Positions 41,003 to 50,212 are shown, counted from the stretch's first letter. The stretch: 64,000 bases of DNA from Blautia luti (GCF_033096465.1 NZ_AP028156.1:3676501-3740500), one strand, 5' to 3'. A program made the numbers and translations. The notes: a model not told the origin generated them from the sequence alone.

Positions 41003-41401
41003 TTATTTCTCCATCAGTTTTTCAAACCAGGTATCCATAGCTAGGATGAATTGACCTACGTCTGGCAATTCTTGCAGCATTTCGTTTAGGGTTTTGTGCT
41101 TCACATATTTCTGCACATACACCCAACAGGCAACGCTACTGGCTTCTGATACAATGTCAGCTATGGTTTTGCGCATAAGCTCTTCAAATTCAGCAATTTC
41201 TTCTTTTGGAACAACATCATACAGAGTTGATGCCTGATGACTTATTTTTACTCCATTTTCATTTGCATCTTTAAGCAGATTCTTAACTTTTTCTCTTGAA
41301 TCCTCCGGTACTTTCATGTACTCCCACATAAATGCTACCACATCGGCTGGTGTGTCTTTTTTTAGTGGTGGTAACTGAATATAATCATTGTTTTCGCTCA
41401 T
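41003..41401 (-). CDS. Unrecognised protein of the decayed replication module
   Basis: A 132-residue soluble, acidic protein (YIQLPPLKKDTPADVVAFMW, then KYVKHKTLNEMLQELPDVGQ). I do not recognise the family. The ATG at 41401 is eight bases from GAGGAGG. It lies 13 bases after a small membrane protein, at the end of a run parB', parA, repA', membrane protein. It was probably carried by the same mobile element. Confidence 0.6.
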   Translation of the reverse strand: MSENNDYIQLPPLKKDTPADVVAFMWEYMKVPEDSREKVKNLLKDANENGVKISHQASTLYDVVPKEEIAEFEELMRKTIADIVSEASSVACWVYVQKYVKHKTLNEMLQELPDVGQFILAMDTWFEKLMEK

Positions 41402-41414
41402 TTTCATATCCTCC

Positions 41415-41711
41415 TCACGATATAATAAAATCAATAATACGTTCTCTTGTCATGTCCAGTACAGTGTCCACGAATACTCCTGCAAACAGGATCAGATACA
41501 GAATTACACTCAGCGAAAATAGAAATGCAACCTGTACCCAATCATGGTAACAGTATGCAGTCGCTATGATCAATAAAGTGAATATAAACCCAAGGATCCC
41601 TCTGACAACCGCATAAGTCTGTACTGTCATTTTTACTGCCAAGCCGATCACAAAAAGGATCAGCCATACCGGCAGTAATAATATCTTTCCAGCAAGTTTT
41701 AAAATAAACAT
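41415..41711 (-). CDS. Small membrane protein of the mobile replication module
   Basis: A 98-residue protein with about three hydrophobic helices (LLLPVWLILFVIGLAV, LGFIFTLLIIATAYC, VAFLFSLSVILYLILFAG). GGAGG is five bases before the ATG. It sits nine bases after the repA stop and resembles small membrane proteins next to replication genes in Firmicutes ICEs. The function is unknown. Confidence 0.65.
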   Translation of the reverse strand: MFILKLAGKILLLPVWLILFVIGLAVKMTVQTYAVVRGILGFIFTLLIIATAYCYHDWVQVAFLFSLSVILYLILFAGVFVDTVLDMTRERIIDFIIS

Positions 41712-41720
41712 GTGCACCTC

Positions 41721-42677
41721 CTATCTTACCAGTCCTGGCATATCATGGTTCACCTCTGCCTGATAATACCCGTTCATCGTTGACGGTGCATTAAACAGGG
41801 CTGCTAATAAATATTTCTTGATGTTCTTCACCTTTGTGGTGTTACCACTCATACAGTGTAAGACATACTCGATATGTGAATAGGTCAGCATCAGAAATTT
41901 TTTCTTCACCAGTGATGCCGGATACCAGTTGCTGGCAATCAAGATCTTGTCATTTTTACACATCACAGTCTCTACGATCAGGTTCACGATTTCATCTACC
42001 TGCCGCATATCGTCATGATGGGTTACTTCCAGTGATTCATAATCAATGGTCTCTTTGACAAGGTTTTCATAAGCCTGATAATCCTCAGAGCGGTTATCGC
42101 CATCGGATCGATTCTCATCTGCAGATACGATTTGATTAGATTTATTATCATTCATTTCAGTATCACTAAGATTAGTATTATTAGGGTTTGAAATGTAAAC
42201 TTCTTGAAGTTTGTTTTCGGGACTTCTAGAAGTTTGATTTTGGGACTTCATGAAGTTTGAAATGTAAACTTCTGTAGATTCCTCATTTTCCACAGAAGTT
42301 TGTTTTTTAAACTTCTTTAATTCCTCTTCAAATTTTTTCTCATCTGTTTTCTCAGGCATAAAGGTTTTCACGTAGATAACGTTCACCTTTCCAAATCCCT
42401 GTCTGCGTTTCTCAATCAGGCCAATCCCTGTTTCGTCATCCAGTTCTCTCATGGATTTGATGGCTTTATTTCTGCCACAGTTCAGTAATTCCATGATATC
42501 TTCGATGGAAAAGTAGATATATGCTCTGTTTTTGTCATCAAACCACTGATTCTTGATGGAAAGAGACATTCGATCCAACATCAGTCCATATAAAATTTTA
42601 GCATCGCTCGATAAATCTTTAAAGTGCTGCATGCATTCTTCTGTGACCGGATACCATTTCATATTCTTCATTATCAT
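41721..42677 (-). pseudogene. Replication initiator RepA-type gene, 5' end replaced by parB sequence
   Basis: The body matches RepA N-terminal-domain initiators (LSSDAKILYGLMLDRMSLS, IEDIMELLNCGRNKAIKSMR), and the C terminus resembles the DUF6017 region. The first roughly 20 codons, however, are parB DNA read in another frame, ending at a junction near 42607. Intact relatives have about 30 further N-terminal residues with a different sequence. No ribosome site precedes the ATG at 42677. It could still be translated as a chimera, but the loss of the native start argues against function. Confidence 0.7.
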
Positions 42678-42888
42678 CCATTCGAAGCAGTACCGGTGTC
42701 AGTACTCCATTGATCCTTACACTTTCAACCAGATCCTGCATCTTTTCATCATCCAGCACCTTGAACGGATGATTTTTAAACGGATGGATCTTACTGATTT
42801 CTATCTCCATTGCAGATTCTTCATTTACCACACCCAGCAGTTCATCAATGCTTGCCAGTTTAATCTTTTCGCCACTTCTATTTTTCAT
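42619..42888 (-). pseudogene. parB-like gene, N-terminal fragment fused to repA by deletion
   Basis: Eighty-nine codons match ParB N termini (EIEISKIHPFKNHPFKVLDD, then YEMVSGHRRMHAA). The frame ends where repA sequence begins; the DNA-binding part is gone. It overlaps the parA stop by 11 bases as in intact parAB operons. Confidence 0.8.
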
Positions 42889-43663
42889 TTTTCAAAACCT
42901 CCTGTGTTAAGTTCTTATATGCTTCGGCAACTTTTCCTTTCGGGCAGTGCATGTAGATGCTTTTTCCCTCTGCACTGGTCTCAGCAGCTTTTACAGACAT
43001 CGGGATCACATTTTCAAATACCTCGATCTGACTTCCGTAGGTTGTATGTACTCTCGATGCAATATCCCTTGCGTAATTGGTTCTGAAATCTACCATGGTC
43101 AGGAGAATGCCCTCAATCGCCAGTTTCCGGTTCAGTCTTTTCTTTACTGTAAGAATGGTCTTGATCAGCTGCTGAAGTCCTTTCACCGGCAGATATGCGG
43201 CTTGCACAGGTATCAACACAGAATCGGAAGAGACCAGTGCATTGATTGTCATCATACCAAGGCTCGGCATACAGTCGATCAGGATATAATCGTATCGGCA
43301 TCGTATCGCATCGATATATTCTTTCATGATCATTTCTCTGCTCATAACATTTCCCATCGTTACTTCCAGTGCGGAAAGCTCAATATTTGCCGGGAGAAGA
43401 TCTACATTTTCCTGGTGATGTAAAATCCCATCTTCCAGAGAGATTTCTTCTTCGTTGATGACATCCATCATGATCGTTGCCAATGTGATGCGAAGATCAT
43501 CCGGTTCCTCATATCCAAGACTTGCGGTTAAACTTCCCTGTGGATCCGCGTCGATCAGCAACACTTTCTTACCTTCTCTTGCCAGTCCAATGCCTACATT
43601 TACGGTTGTGGTGGTCTTTCCGACGCCACCTTTCTGGTTTACTACGGATATAACTTTACACAT
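42878..43663 (-). CDS. ParA/Soj-type ATPase of a mobile element
   Basis: A 261-residue ParA with deviant Walker A NQKGGVGKTTTTVNVG, Walker A' LLIDADPQGSLT and Walker B DYILIDCMPSLGM. It lacks an N-terminal DNA-binding extension. It is clearly different from the chromosomal Soj at 49351 and lies between two broken parB genes, so it is probably an orphan from an integrated plasmid or ICE. The ATG at 43663 has GGAGG eight bases upstream. Confidence 0.88.
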   Translation of the reverse strand: MCKVISVVNQKGGVGKTTTTVNVGIGLAREGKKVLLIDADPQGSLTASLGYEEPDDLRITLATIMMDVINEEEISLEDGILHHQENVDLLPANIELSALEVTMGNVMSREMIMKEYIDAIRCRYDYILIDCMPSLGMMTINALVSSDSVLIPVQAAYLPVKGLQQLIKTILTVKKRLNRKLAIEGILLTMVDFRTNYARDIASRVHTTYGSQIEVFENVIPMSVKAAETSAEGKSIYMHCPKGKVAEAYKNLTQEVLKNEK

Positions 43664-43677
43664 GATTTCTTCCTCCT

Positions 43678-44546
43678 TTAACTTTCCCATGATTCTTTTT
43701 TCCATAATTTCAACAGTGCCAGTATTTCCCGTTTCATCATTGCCGGTGTATAAGAATTTGGAAAATACTTGTGTAACTGCTCGTTTGTGAATGCCACTCT
43801 TGTGATCTCACCCTTTTTCACTTCACACATGATTTCTTCCATCTTTTCCAATGACAACTGTTTTTCTTTACTCAGTTGCCGGATCCTCTGTGCCTGTGAG
43901 AGTGATGGGATCGCCTGTGCATACTCCATTGCTACAAGCAATTCCTTTTGCTCTTTTTCACTTAATGCTGCTATCTCTACAGCCGGACAAAAAGAAATAA
44001 TCTCATCATCCAGTTTCTGCAGCATTTCCGGTATAAGCTTTGTCAGTGATATATAACGCTGCACTTGTTTTGGACTATCTCCACAATCCTCACTGATAAT
44101 ATCTATCGATCGTTTTCTTGGTTTTTTGTGGTCAACTTGGCTCTTTTTCGACCACTCTTTCTTTTTAGTACGTCATTTTTCAGTTTGTAAGCAAAAGCTT
44201 TTTCACTGTAACTGATCCGTTCTCTGTGTAGATTGGAATCTACCATACTTAAAATGGAATCATCTTCACTTAATACTCGGATAATTACCGGTACTTTACG
44301 GTATCCCAGCTTCTCCGCAGCATGTTTTCTTCTGTGGCCGGATATGATCTCATAGTAGCCATCCGGTACTGGTCTGACGATCAGCGGATTTAATATTCCA
44401 TACTTCTCAATGCTTTCCTGCAGAAGAAACATTTCCTTATCATCTTTCACCTGAAACGGATGCTCTTTGAACGGTCGAAGACGCTCAATCTCAATTTCTA
44501 TGATTCTTTCTTCGTTTACTCCTGATTGCCTGTTTGGTTCAGTCAT
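43678..44546 (-). pseudogene. parB of a mobile element, one frameshift
   Basis: The N-terminal part (44103-44546: IEIERLRPFKEHPFQV, ISGHRRKHAAEKLGYRKVPV, DSNLHRERISYSEKAFAYKL) and the C-terminal part (from 44064: SPKQVQRYISLTKLIPEM) are one ParB. They rejoin if one A is added to the A6 run at 44122-44127 (minus strand), giving TTKKPRKRSIDIISEDCGD. The helix-turn-helix therefore falls after the shift. A single-base deletion or a sequencing error in the homopolymer is the cause. Confidence 0.85.
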
Positions 44547-44592
44547 CTTGACTCCTTTCCTCCAGGATTCAGGACACTAAAAAATGCCTGCC

Positions 44593-44620
44593 TGGAACTT
44601 TTATAGATAGTAAAGTTCCA
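44593..44620. repeat. 9-bp inverted repeat upstream of the mobile parB
   Basis: TGGAACTTT (44593-44601) and AAAGTTCCA (44612-44620) lie about 50 bases before parB. It may be an operator or attenuator of the par operon. Confidence 0.45.
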
Positions 44621-44642
44621 AACAGACATTGCTGTTTGACCA

Positions 44643-44947
44643 TTAGCTGTAGCTAATAGAATTGAATACTGTTTCAGCTAATTCATGTTTGCAAGTTTGG
44701 GAGAGATTGTTTCTTTTCCCGCCTTTTCTCTGATTTACATCCCCGAATAAGGGGTGACAACAGAGCGGAACCCAAATGTTAGCTGAACTTCCTAAAACCC
44801 ATGTTTGCAAACCGGTAATTTTGATTAGCTGTCAGCTAACAAAAATCGGATTGAGTTAGCTGGAAATTGATCATTTTGAATGGAATTTCATGTCACGAAC
44901 GTGATTAGAAAATAACAAAAGCGTTCGCTGTCAGCTAATCCAGCTAA
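44643..44947. repeat. Iteron-like field of TTAGCT/AGCTAA repeats
   Basis: The hexamer occurs nine times in 305 bases: TTAGCT at 44643, 44779, 44825 and 44856; AGCTAA at 44651, 44676, 44834, 44933 and 44942. Several are in inverted pairs (44643/44651, 44825/44834), and TGTCAGCTAA and ATGTTTGCAA each occur twice. Chance would give well under one copy. Lying next to parA/parB/repA remnants, it is probably the element's replication origin or centromere. Confidence 0.7.
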
Positions 44948-44963
44948 CATTTTCGAACGCTTT
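44918..44963 (-). terminator. Terminator of tRNA-Arg
   Basis: AAAGCGTTCG and CGAACGCTTT pair around a 26-base loop containing two AGCTAA copies, immediately 3' of the tRNA on the minus strand, with a TTTTGTT tail. Confidence 0.65.
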
Positions 44964-44969
44964 GAAGCC

Positions 44970-45043
44970 CGTCGCCAAGAGGATTTGAACCTCCGACCCC
45001 TCGCTTAGGAGGCGAGTGCTCTATCCAGCTGAGCTATGACGAC
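44970..45043 (-). tRNA. tRNA-Arg (anticodon CCT)
   Basis: The minus strand folds as a complete tRNA of 74 bases without encoded CCA. The acceptor GTCGTCA pairs with TGGCGAC, the D arm is GCTC...GAGC, the anticodon stem is CTCGC/GCGAG with loop CTCCTAA (anticodon CCT), and the T arm is GGAGGTTCAAATCCTCT-like. tRNA-Arg genes are common integration sites, consistent with the adjacent element remnants. Confidence 0.92.
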
Positions 45044-45274
45044 ACATGCCGCAAACCCTTGATTTTACTGGGTTTCTGGGATTTTTCCCTTCGGCCATAT
45101 ATAAGATTATCAACTCTATTTCGAGTTGTCAATCTACAGATTTTTTTGATTTGGTAACATTAGAACGTTCCCCAATTTGGGGAATGCTTTGTTGTCACCT
45201 TTGGCGTTTTTCAGAATAGATTCGAACTGAAAGTTGTTTTTCATTTTTTCCCTTTGGGGAATGCCTCGGCTTTC

Positions 45275-45314
45275 TCTTAGGAGGCGAGTGCTCTATCCAG
45301 CTGATCTACGAGGA
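45275..45314 (-). pseudogene. 5' half of tRNA-Arg(CCT)
   Basis: Forty bases repeat the 5' half of the tRNA at 44970 (acceptor, D arm and anticodon stem-loop up to CTCCTAAG) with a few changes; the 3' half is absent. It lies about 270 bases upstream of the intact gene and probably records an insertion or recombination at this tRNA. Confidence 0.8.
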
Positions 45315-45394
45315 CATTTAACTTACATTGGTAATTGTACTATATTTAAGCAGAAAATACAAGTAGCACTTTTTAGTCCTGTCATATTATTTAT

Positions 45395-45410
45395 TGTTTC
45401 ACGTGAAACA
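45395..45410. promoter_or_regulatory. parS site 1
   Basis: TGTTTCACGTGAAACA is the exact canonical Spo0J/ParB parS palindrome. Confidence 0.92.
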
Positions 45411-45433
45411 TTTTTCTGTGTTTCACCATTTTA

Positions 45434-45449
45434 TGTTTCACGTGAAACA
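45434..45449. promoter_or_regulatory. parS site 2
   Basis: A second exact TGTTTCACGTGAAACA, 39 bases after site 1. Paired sites may act as a strong ParB loading point. Confidence 0.92.
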
Positions 45450-45468
45450 TTTAGTCAGATCAAAGCTT

Positions 45469-46344
45469 TTAATAATGCAGCTGCCCCTGCAGCCACACGA
45501 TTCCTTTGAATCTGCGGCCTATTTGGGGTTCTCCCAGGACATCTGCCTTATTAATACAGACATCAAACAGCATATCATTACATTCCAACGTAAACTGATA
45601 TATCTCTTCTCCTGTAATAATGTTCTTGAACAGCATATAATCAATGATCTCGCCCATAACGCTATACTGGTCACATTCAATGCCATGAGGCATAAAATAG
45701 GAATCCACAATTGTAAATATATCTTCCGTAACAATTCTCTGAGATATCATGGAATATGTGTCCATATCTTCCATGGTAAGACTTTCCATCGCCTCTTCGT
45801 CTCCGTTTCTGGCTGCAGCGATCAGATGATTTCTGTTTTTTGTGAGTTCACGTTCTACCTTTACCGCTTCTTTATCTTTTTCTACAGGAAAAAGAATCTT
45901 TCCTTCTTTTGCCAGACCAGAAAGGGTCAACGGTGGATTCCCGGAAAGCATTTCTTCTCTGCCCCGCTGCTGAAGATATTCAGCAGCGTTCTGCAGATAA
46001 AAAATTAATGTAACTCCTATTCTCAGATCGTCACAGGCACCTGCAAAAGATTCCTTATCAGCATGCCTCTCAATTACCACGTTCTCCTGCGTGGTAATCC
46101 CTGTGCCGCGGAAAAACGGGAAATAGTAATCCACATGGAACTGATTGTCTTCATCATACTGTCCGCAGACTGTAATCCCGCAATCACATCCATAATTCTT
46201 GGAAAACTCAGCAAATATACCATCCTGATGATCTTCCACCACATATTTCTCATCATAGGTTTCCACCACATCCATGATAATCTGCTCAATACTGCTTCTT
46301 TTGGTGATCTTAGAAAAACCAACTGCCCTCAGATAACTATGCAT
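45469..46344 (-). CDS. DUF3881 protein
   Basis: A 291-residue protein of the DUF3881 family (MHSYLRAVGFSKITKRSSIE at the start, VDYYFPFFRGTGITTQENV in the middle), which I know from Lachnospiraceae; the function is unknown. It follows serS by 32 bases, with GGGAGG seven bases before the ATG, and so is probably co-transcribed with it. It seems complete. Confidence 0.8.
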   Translation of the reverse strand: MHSYLRAVGFSKITKRSSIEQIIMDVVETYDEKYVVEDHQDGIFAEFSKNYGCDCGITVCGQYDEDNQFHVDYYFPFFRGTGITTQENVVIERHADKESFAGACDDLRIGVTLIFYLQNAAEYLQQRGREEMLSGNPPLTLSGLAKEGKILFPVEKDKEAVKVERELTKNRNHLIAAARNGDEEAMESLTMEDMDTYSMISQRIVTEDIFTIVDSYFMPHGIECDQYSVMGEIIDYMLFKNIITGEEIYQFTLECNDMLFDVCINKADVLGEPQIGRRFKGIVWLQGQLHY

Positions 46345-46376
46345 AAGAACACCTCCCTGAAAAAGCTCATCTCCCA

Positions 46377-47672
46377 TTAAGCGCGGGTCTTTTTCTCAAT
46401 CTTGGTCATTCCACCCATGTATGGCTGCAGAGCCTTCGGGATGCTGACAGATCCATCTGCATTCAGGTTGTTTTCCAGGAACGCGATCAGCATTCTCGGA
46501 GGTGCTACTACTGTGTTATTTAATGTATGCGCAAGATATTTCTTTCCATCTTTGCCATTTACACGGATTTTCAGACGACGTGCCTGTGCATCTCCAAGGT
46601 TGGAGCAGCTTCCTACCTCGAAGTATTTCTTCTGACGAGGAGACCATGCTTCTACATCCAGAGATTTCACTTTCAGGTCTGCCAGGTCACCGGAGCAGCA
46701 TTCCAGAGTACGTACCGGAATATCCAGAGAACGGAACAGATCAACTGTGTTCTTCCATAATTTATCGAACCACATCGGGCTTTCTTCAGGTCTGCACACA
46801 ACGATCATTTCCTGTTTCTCGAACTGATGGATACGGTATACACCTCTCTCTTCCAGTCCATGAGCACCCTTTTCCTTACGGAAACATGGAGAATAACTTG
46901 TAAGTGTCTTCGGAAGTTCTTCTTCAGGAATGATCTGATCGATGAATTTACCGATCATGGAATGTTCACTGGTACCGATCAGGTATAAATCTTCTCCCTC
47001 GATCTTATACATCATGGCATCCATTTCAGCGAAGCTCATAACGCCTGTTACTACATTGCTTCTGATCATAAATGGCGGTACACAGTAAGTAAATCCTCTG
47101 TTGATCATAAAGTCACGGGCATAAGAGATTACTGCGGAATGAAGTCTCGCAATGTCTCCCATAAGATAATAGAATCCATTACCAGCTACACGTCTCGCAC
47201 TGTCCAGATCAATTCCGTCAAAGTTTTCCATAATATCTGTATGATATGGAACTTCGAAATCAGGAACAATCGGTTCACCGAATTTCTCAATTTCTACATT
47301 TTCGCTGTCATCTTTACCGATCGGTACAGATGGATCGATAATATTCGGAATTACCATCATGTCTTTTAACAGTTCTTCTTCTACTTCTTTCTCTCTTACA
47401 GAAAGTTCTTCGATACGGTTTCCGGAAGCAGCTACCTGTTTCTTTACTTCTTCTGCTTCTTCTTTCTTACCCTGTGCCATCAGCGCACCGATCTGTTTGG
47501 AAATTTTATTTCTTTCTGCACGAAGAGCTTCTACTTCCTGTTTGATTTCTCTGTTTTCTTTGTCAAGCTCCAGAACTTTGTCTACTAATTCCAGTTTATT
47601 ATCCTGAAATTTATTGCGGATATTCTGTTTTACGATTTCTGGATTTTCTCTCACAAATTTGATATCTAACAT
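46377..47672 (-). CDS. serS: Seryl-tRNA synthetase
   Basis: A 431-residue class II synthetase: an N-terminal coiled-coil arm (about 30-105) that contacts the long variable arm of tRNA-Ser, motif 2 in TSYSPCFRKEKGAHGLEERG, and motif 3 in NTVVAPPRMLIAFLENN. The start at 47672 has GGAGG six bases upstream. I found no T-box features in the roughly 180 bases upstream. Confidence 0.96.
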   Translation of the reverse strand: MLDIKFVRENPEIVKQNIRNKFQDNKLELVDKVLELDKENREIKQEVEALRAERNKISKQIGALMAQGKKEEAEEVKKQVAASGNRIEELSVREKEVEEELLKDMMVIPNIIDPSVPIGKDDSENVEIEKFGEPIVPDFEVPYHTDIMENFDGIDLDSARRVAGNGFYYLMGDIARLHSAVISYARDFMINRGFTYCVPPFMIRSNVVTGVMSFAEMDAMMYKIEGEDLYLIGTSEHSMIGKFIDQIIPEEELPKTLTSYSPCFRKEKGAHGLEERGVYRIHQFEKQEMIVVCRPEESPMWFDKLWKNTVDLFRSLDIPVRTLECCSGDLADLKVKSLDVEAWSPRQKKYFEVGSCSNLGDAQARRLKIRVNGKDGKKYLAHTLNNTVVAPPRMLIAFLENNLNADGSVSIPKALQPYMGGMTKIEKKTRA

Positions 47673-47855
47673 TTCGTTCCTCCTAATGTTATGTATTAAC
47701 GTTCGCTGCATTTACAACGATATTAATAACCGTTTTGTCTTCTTTATTTAGTCGGGCGGGCCAAAATCATCCTCGCTCGGTTAATTTATCATTCTCTGTA
47801 AAGAACGATAGTTATTTAATTATTATCTTTTTTTACTTTTTTATTCACATTCTGA

Positions 47856-48374
47856 TCATTCTTCGATTTCACCAAGACCGAAATTTACAGCTTTACGAAG
47901 AGCTTCTACTTCCTCCTGGCTAAGCATAACATAAGACTCACCTTTTACGATTTCCTTCAGATAAAGGAAACAGTTATCACGGCTATGTACCGCATTCAGG
48001 ATCAGTCCTGTATTTTCCTTATCCAGTAATGCAAGAGCAAAACTGAGTTTGCCTCCCACGTCGTCAAAAGCATCATATTTCTCAACACCATATTTGTTGA
48101 ACATTTTTTCCATATTTTTCTTAAGGAAAAGGATATCATGATCATGATCTTCTTTTGCTTCATACAGCCTGTCTATCTGGGCAAATTTACGCACAAATAC
48201 TTTTTCCAATGACTGTGCATCGCTGCCCTTCATAAATATCTTGTATCTACGTTCCAGACGGCTCAGTCGCATATTGTAGCTGATACTTCTTACCAGAAGA
48301 AAAACAACGAGGATCAGTAATATAATGATTATAATTCCTGAATCAATACCCAGGTTTTCAAAAATACCACTCAT
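47856..48374 (-). CDS. DUF4446 membrane-anchored protein
   Basis: A 172-residue protein with one N-terminal membrane helix (IIIIILLILVVFLLVRSI, about 14-31), a coiled-coil-like stretch and a DUF4446 domain (KYDAFDDVGGKLSFALALLD, then SRDNCFLYLKEI). This gene commonly follows parB in Firmicutes; its role is not established. It starts 14 bases after the parB stop, so it belongs to the par operon. Confidence 0.88.
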   Translation of the reverse strand: MSGIFENLGIDSGIIIIILLILVVFLLVRSISYNMRLSRLERRYKIFMKGSDAQSLEKVFVRKFAQIDRLYEAKEDHDHDILFLKKNMEKMFNKYGVEKYDAFDDVGGKLSFALALLDKENTGLILNAVHSRDNCFLYLKEIVKGESYVMLSQEEVEALRKAVNFGLGEIEE

Positions 48375-48388
48375 ACAGCCATCACTCC

Positions 48389-49351
48389 TTAATTATGAAT
48401 GGATTCAAACAAGTCAATAATTCTTTCAAGTTCATCCCTGGAATAATATTCAATCTCTATTTTTCCTTTATCATTTTTCTTTCTATGGATCAGAACTTTT
48501 GTTCCCATGATACTCTTCATTTTTTCTTCCAGATTCTCATATGCGGCATCTTCTGCAGAATATGAATGTGATTTCTTCTCTTTTGGCGGCGCCAGAACTG
48601 CTTTTACAAGCTTCTCTGTCTCACGAACGCTTAATTTCTCATCAAACACACGCATTGCAAGGCTTTCCTGTTTTTCCATATCAGAAACAGCAAGGATTGC
48701 TCTTGCATGACCGGCTGTAATCATTTCATCAATCAGCATCTGCTGTACTTTTGCACTCAGTTTCAGTAATCGCATGGAGTTCGTAACTGCCGTACGGCTT
48801 TTTCCTACTCTGTCAGCGATTTCATCCTGTTTCAGATGAAATTCATCCATCAGGCGTTTATAAGCCATCGCTTCTTCAACTGCATTCAGATCTTCCCGCT
48901 GAATATTCTCAATCAGGGAAATTTCTACCAGTTCCTGCTCCGAAAACTCCTTAACAATAACAGGAACTTCTTTTAACCCTGCAAGTTTAGCTGCTCTCCA
49001 GCGTCTCTCTCCTGCTATAATCTCATAATAGTCCTTTTTTTCGGACACTAGTAAAGGTTGGAGAATTCCATACTGTTTAACGGACTCTGTTAGTTCCAGA
49101 AGTGCATCTTCATCAAACTGTTTCCGCGGCTGATTCTGATTTGGTTCTACCATTGATATTTTTACCATCATTGGTACTTTTTTCTGTCTGGGAGTTTCTG
49201 TTCTCTCTTTTACATTTTTCACTTTTACTGCAGGTTCTGTCTTTTTTTCAACCTTTGCAGTAAATTTTACTTCATTTTCTTTACTGGCAGTTTTCTTATC
49301 CGGAAATAATGCATCTAAGCCTCTGCCAAGACCGTTTTTTCTTCCTGCCAT
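48389..49351 (-). CDS. parB: Chromosome partitioning protein ParB/Spo0J
   Basis: A 320-residue ParB. Its start is GRKNGLGRGLDALFPDK, the CTPase/parS-loading motif is in EIIAGERRWRAAKLAGLKEV, the helix-turn-helix is DEIADRVGKSRTAVTNSMRL, and the C-terminal dimer domain is present. It binds the four parS sites seen here and works with Soj and SMC in origin segregation. Its ATG overlaps the parA stop (TGATG). Confidence 0.95.
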   Translation of the reverse strand: MAGRKNGLGRGLDALFPDKKTASKENEVKFTAKVEKKTEPAVKVKNVKERTETPRQKKVPMMVKISMVEPNQNQPRKQFDEDALLELTESVKQYGILQPLLVSEKKDYYEIIAGERRWRAAKLAGLKEVPVIVKEFSEQELVEISLIENIQREDLNAVEEAMAYKRLMDEFHLKQDEIADRVGKSRTAVTNSMRLLKLSAKVQQMLIDEMITAGHARAILAVSDMEKQESLAMRVFDEKLSVRETEKLVKAVLAPPKEKKSHSYSAEDAAYENLEEKMKSIMGTKVLIHRKKNDKGKIEIEYYSRDELERIIDLFESIHN

Positions 49352-50118
49352 CAATCATCCTCCCTGTTGATCACTTCTTCAGCCAGAAGTCTGTAACTCT
49401 CCGCTCCTGATGATCGGGGATCATAAAGAGTGATCGGCTGTCCGTAACTCGGAGCTTCTGCCAGTCTGACATTTCTTGGGATAATTGTTTTGTAAATATT
49501 CTGGTTCAGATTCTCTTTCACATTTTCTACCACCTGTAGTGACAGATTGGTTCTGGCATCGTACATTGTAAATACAACGCCTTCCATTTTCAGGCGCTTA
49601 TTCAGGCGTTCTTTGACCAGGTCTATCGTGTGGATAAGCTGTGAAAGACCTTCCAGTGCATAATATTCACACTGAATCGGAACTAATACAGATGTAGCTG
49701 CTGTCAATGCATTGATCGTCAGCATATTTAAAGATGGTGGACAGTCCAGAATAATATAATCATATCTGCGTCTGAGCTTGTCCGTGATCCCCTTTAAAAT
49801 AAATTCTTTGTTGTCAATTCCTATCAATTCGATTTCTGCACCGGAAAGATTAATATTAGATGGAATCAGATCCAGATTTTCTACAACATTCTTTACAATC
49901 GTATCTTTTGTCTCTGCTTCACCTAACAGCAATTCATACAGTGTATTTTCTGCTGCATTTTTGTCCACTCCAAGTCCACTGGTAGTGTTTCCCTGTGGAT
50001 CAATGTCAATAGTAAGGACTTTTTTACCTTTTTCTGCAAGGCAGGCTGAAAGATTGATCGCAGTTGTAGATTTACCTACTCCACCTTTCTGGTTGGCGAC
50101 TGCTATAATTCTTCCCAA
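49351..50118 (-). CDS. parA: Chromosome partitioning ATPase ParA/Soj
   Basis: A 255-residue ATPase: GRIIAVANQKGGVGKSTTAI (deviant Walker A), TIDIDPQGNTTSGLG and DYIILDCPPSLNM. The most likely start is TTG at 50118, seven bases after GGAGG and matching the usual Soj N terminus; an ATG at 50124 is only one base from the ribosome site. It acts with ParB on origin segregation and in other species regulates DnaA. A parS site lies about 95 bases upstream. Confidence 0.95.
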   Translation of the reverse strand: MGRIIAVANQKGGVGKSTTAINLSACLAEKGKKVLTIDIDPQGNTTSGLGVDKNAAENTLYELLLGEAETKDTIVKNVVENLDLIPSNINLSGAEIELIGIDNKEFILKGITDKLRRRYDYIILDCPPSLNMLTINALTAATSVLVPIQCEYYALEGLSQLIHTIDLVKERLNKRLKMEGVVFTMYDARTNLSLQVVENVKENLNQNIYKTIIPRNVRLAEAPSYGQPITLYDPRSSGAESYRLLAEEVINREDD

Positions 50119-50212
50119 CTTCATTCCTCCTTCATGAGGTTTTCGTTTTGTTTTATATATTGACAATATTGCAGATACATTATAACACTTTTATTATTAA
50201 CATGCCACATAA

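Noticed and set aside
44970..45320. Classical ICE attachment-site pair formed by the two tRNA-Arg copies
   Set aside because: The duplicated part is the 5' half rather than the 3' end normally carried by integrases, and no integrase is adjacent, so att sites are not claimed.
47673..47855. Possible T-box leader before serS
   Set aside because: The region has an A/T-rich run and one imperfect stem, but I see no AGAG-type specifier-loop arrangement and no TGGNACC antiterminator element.
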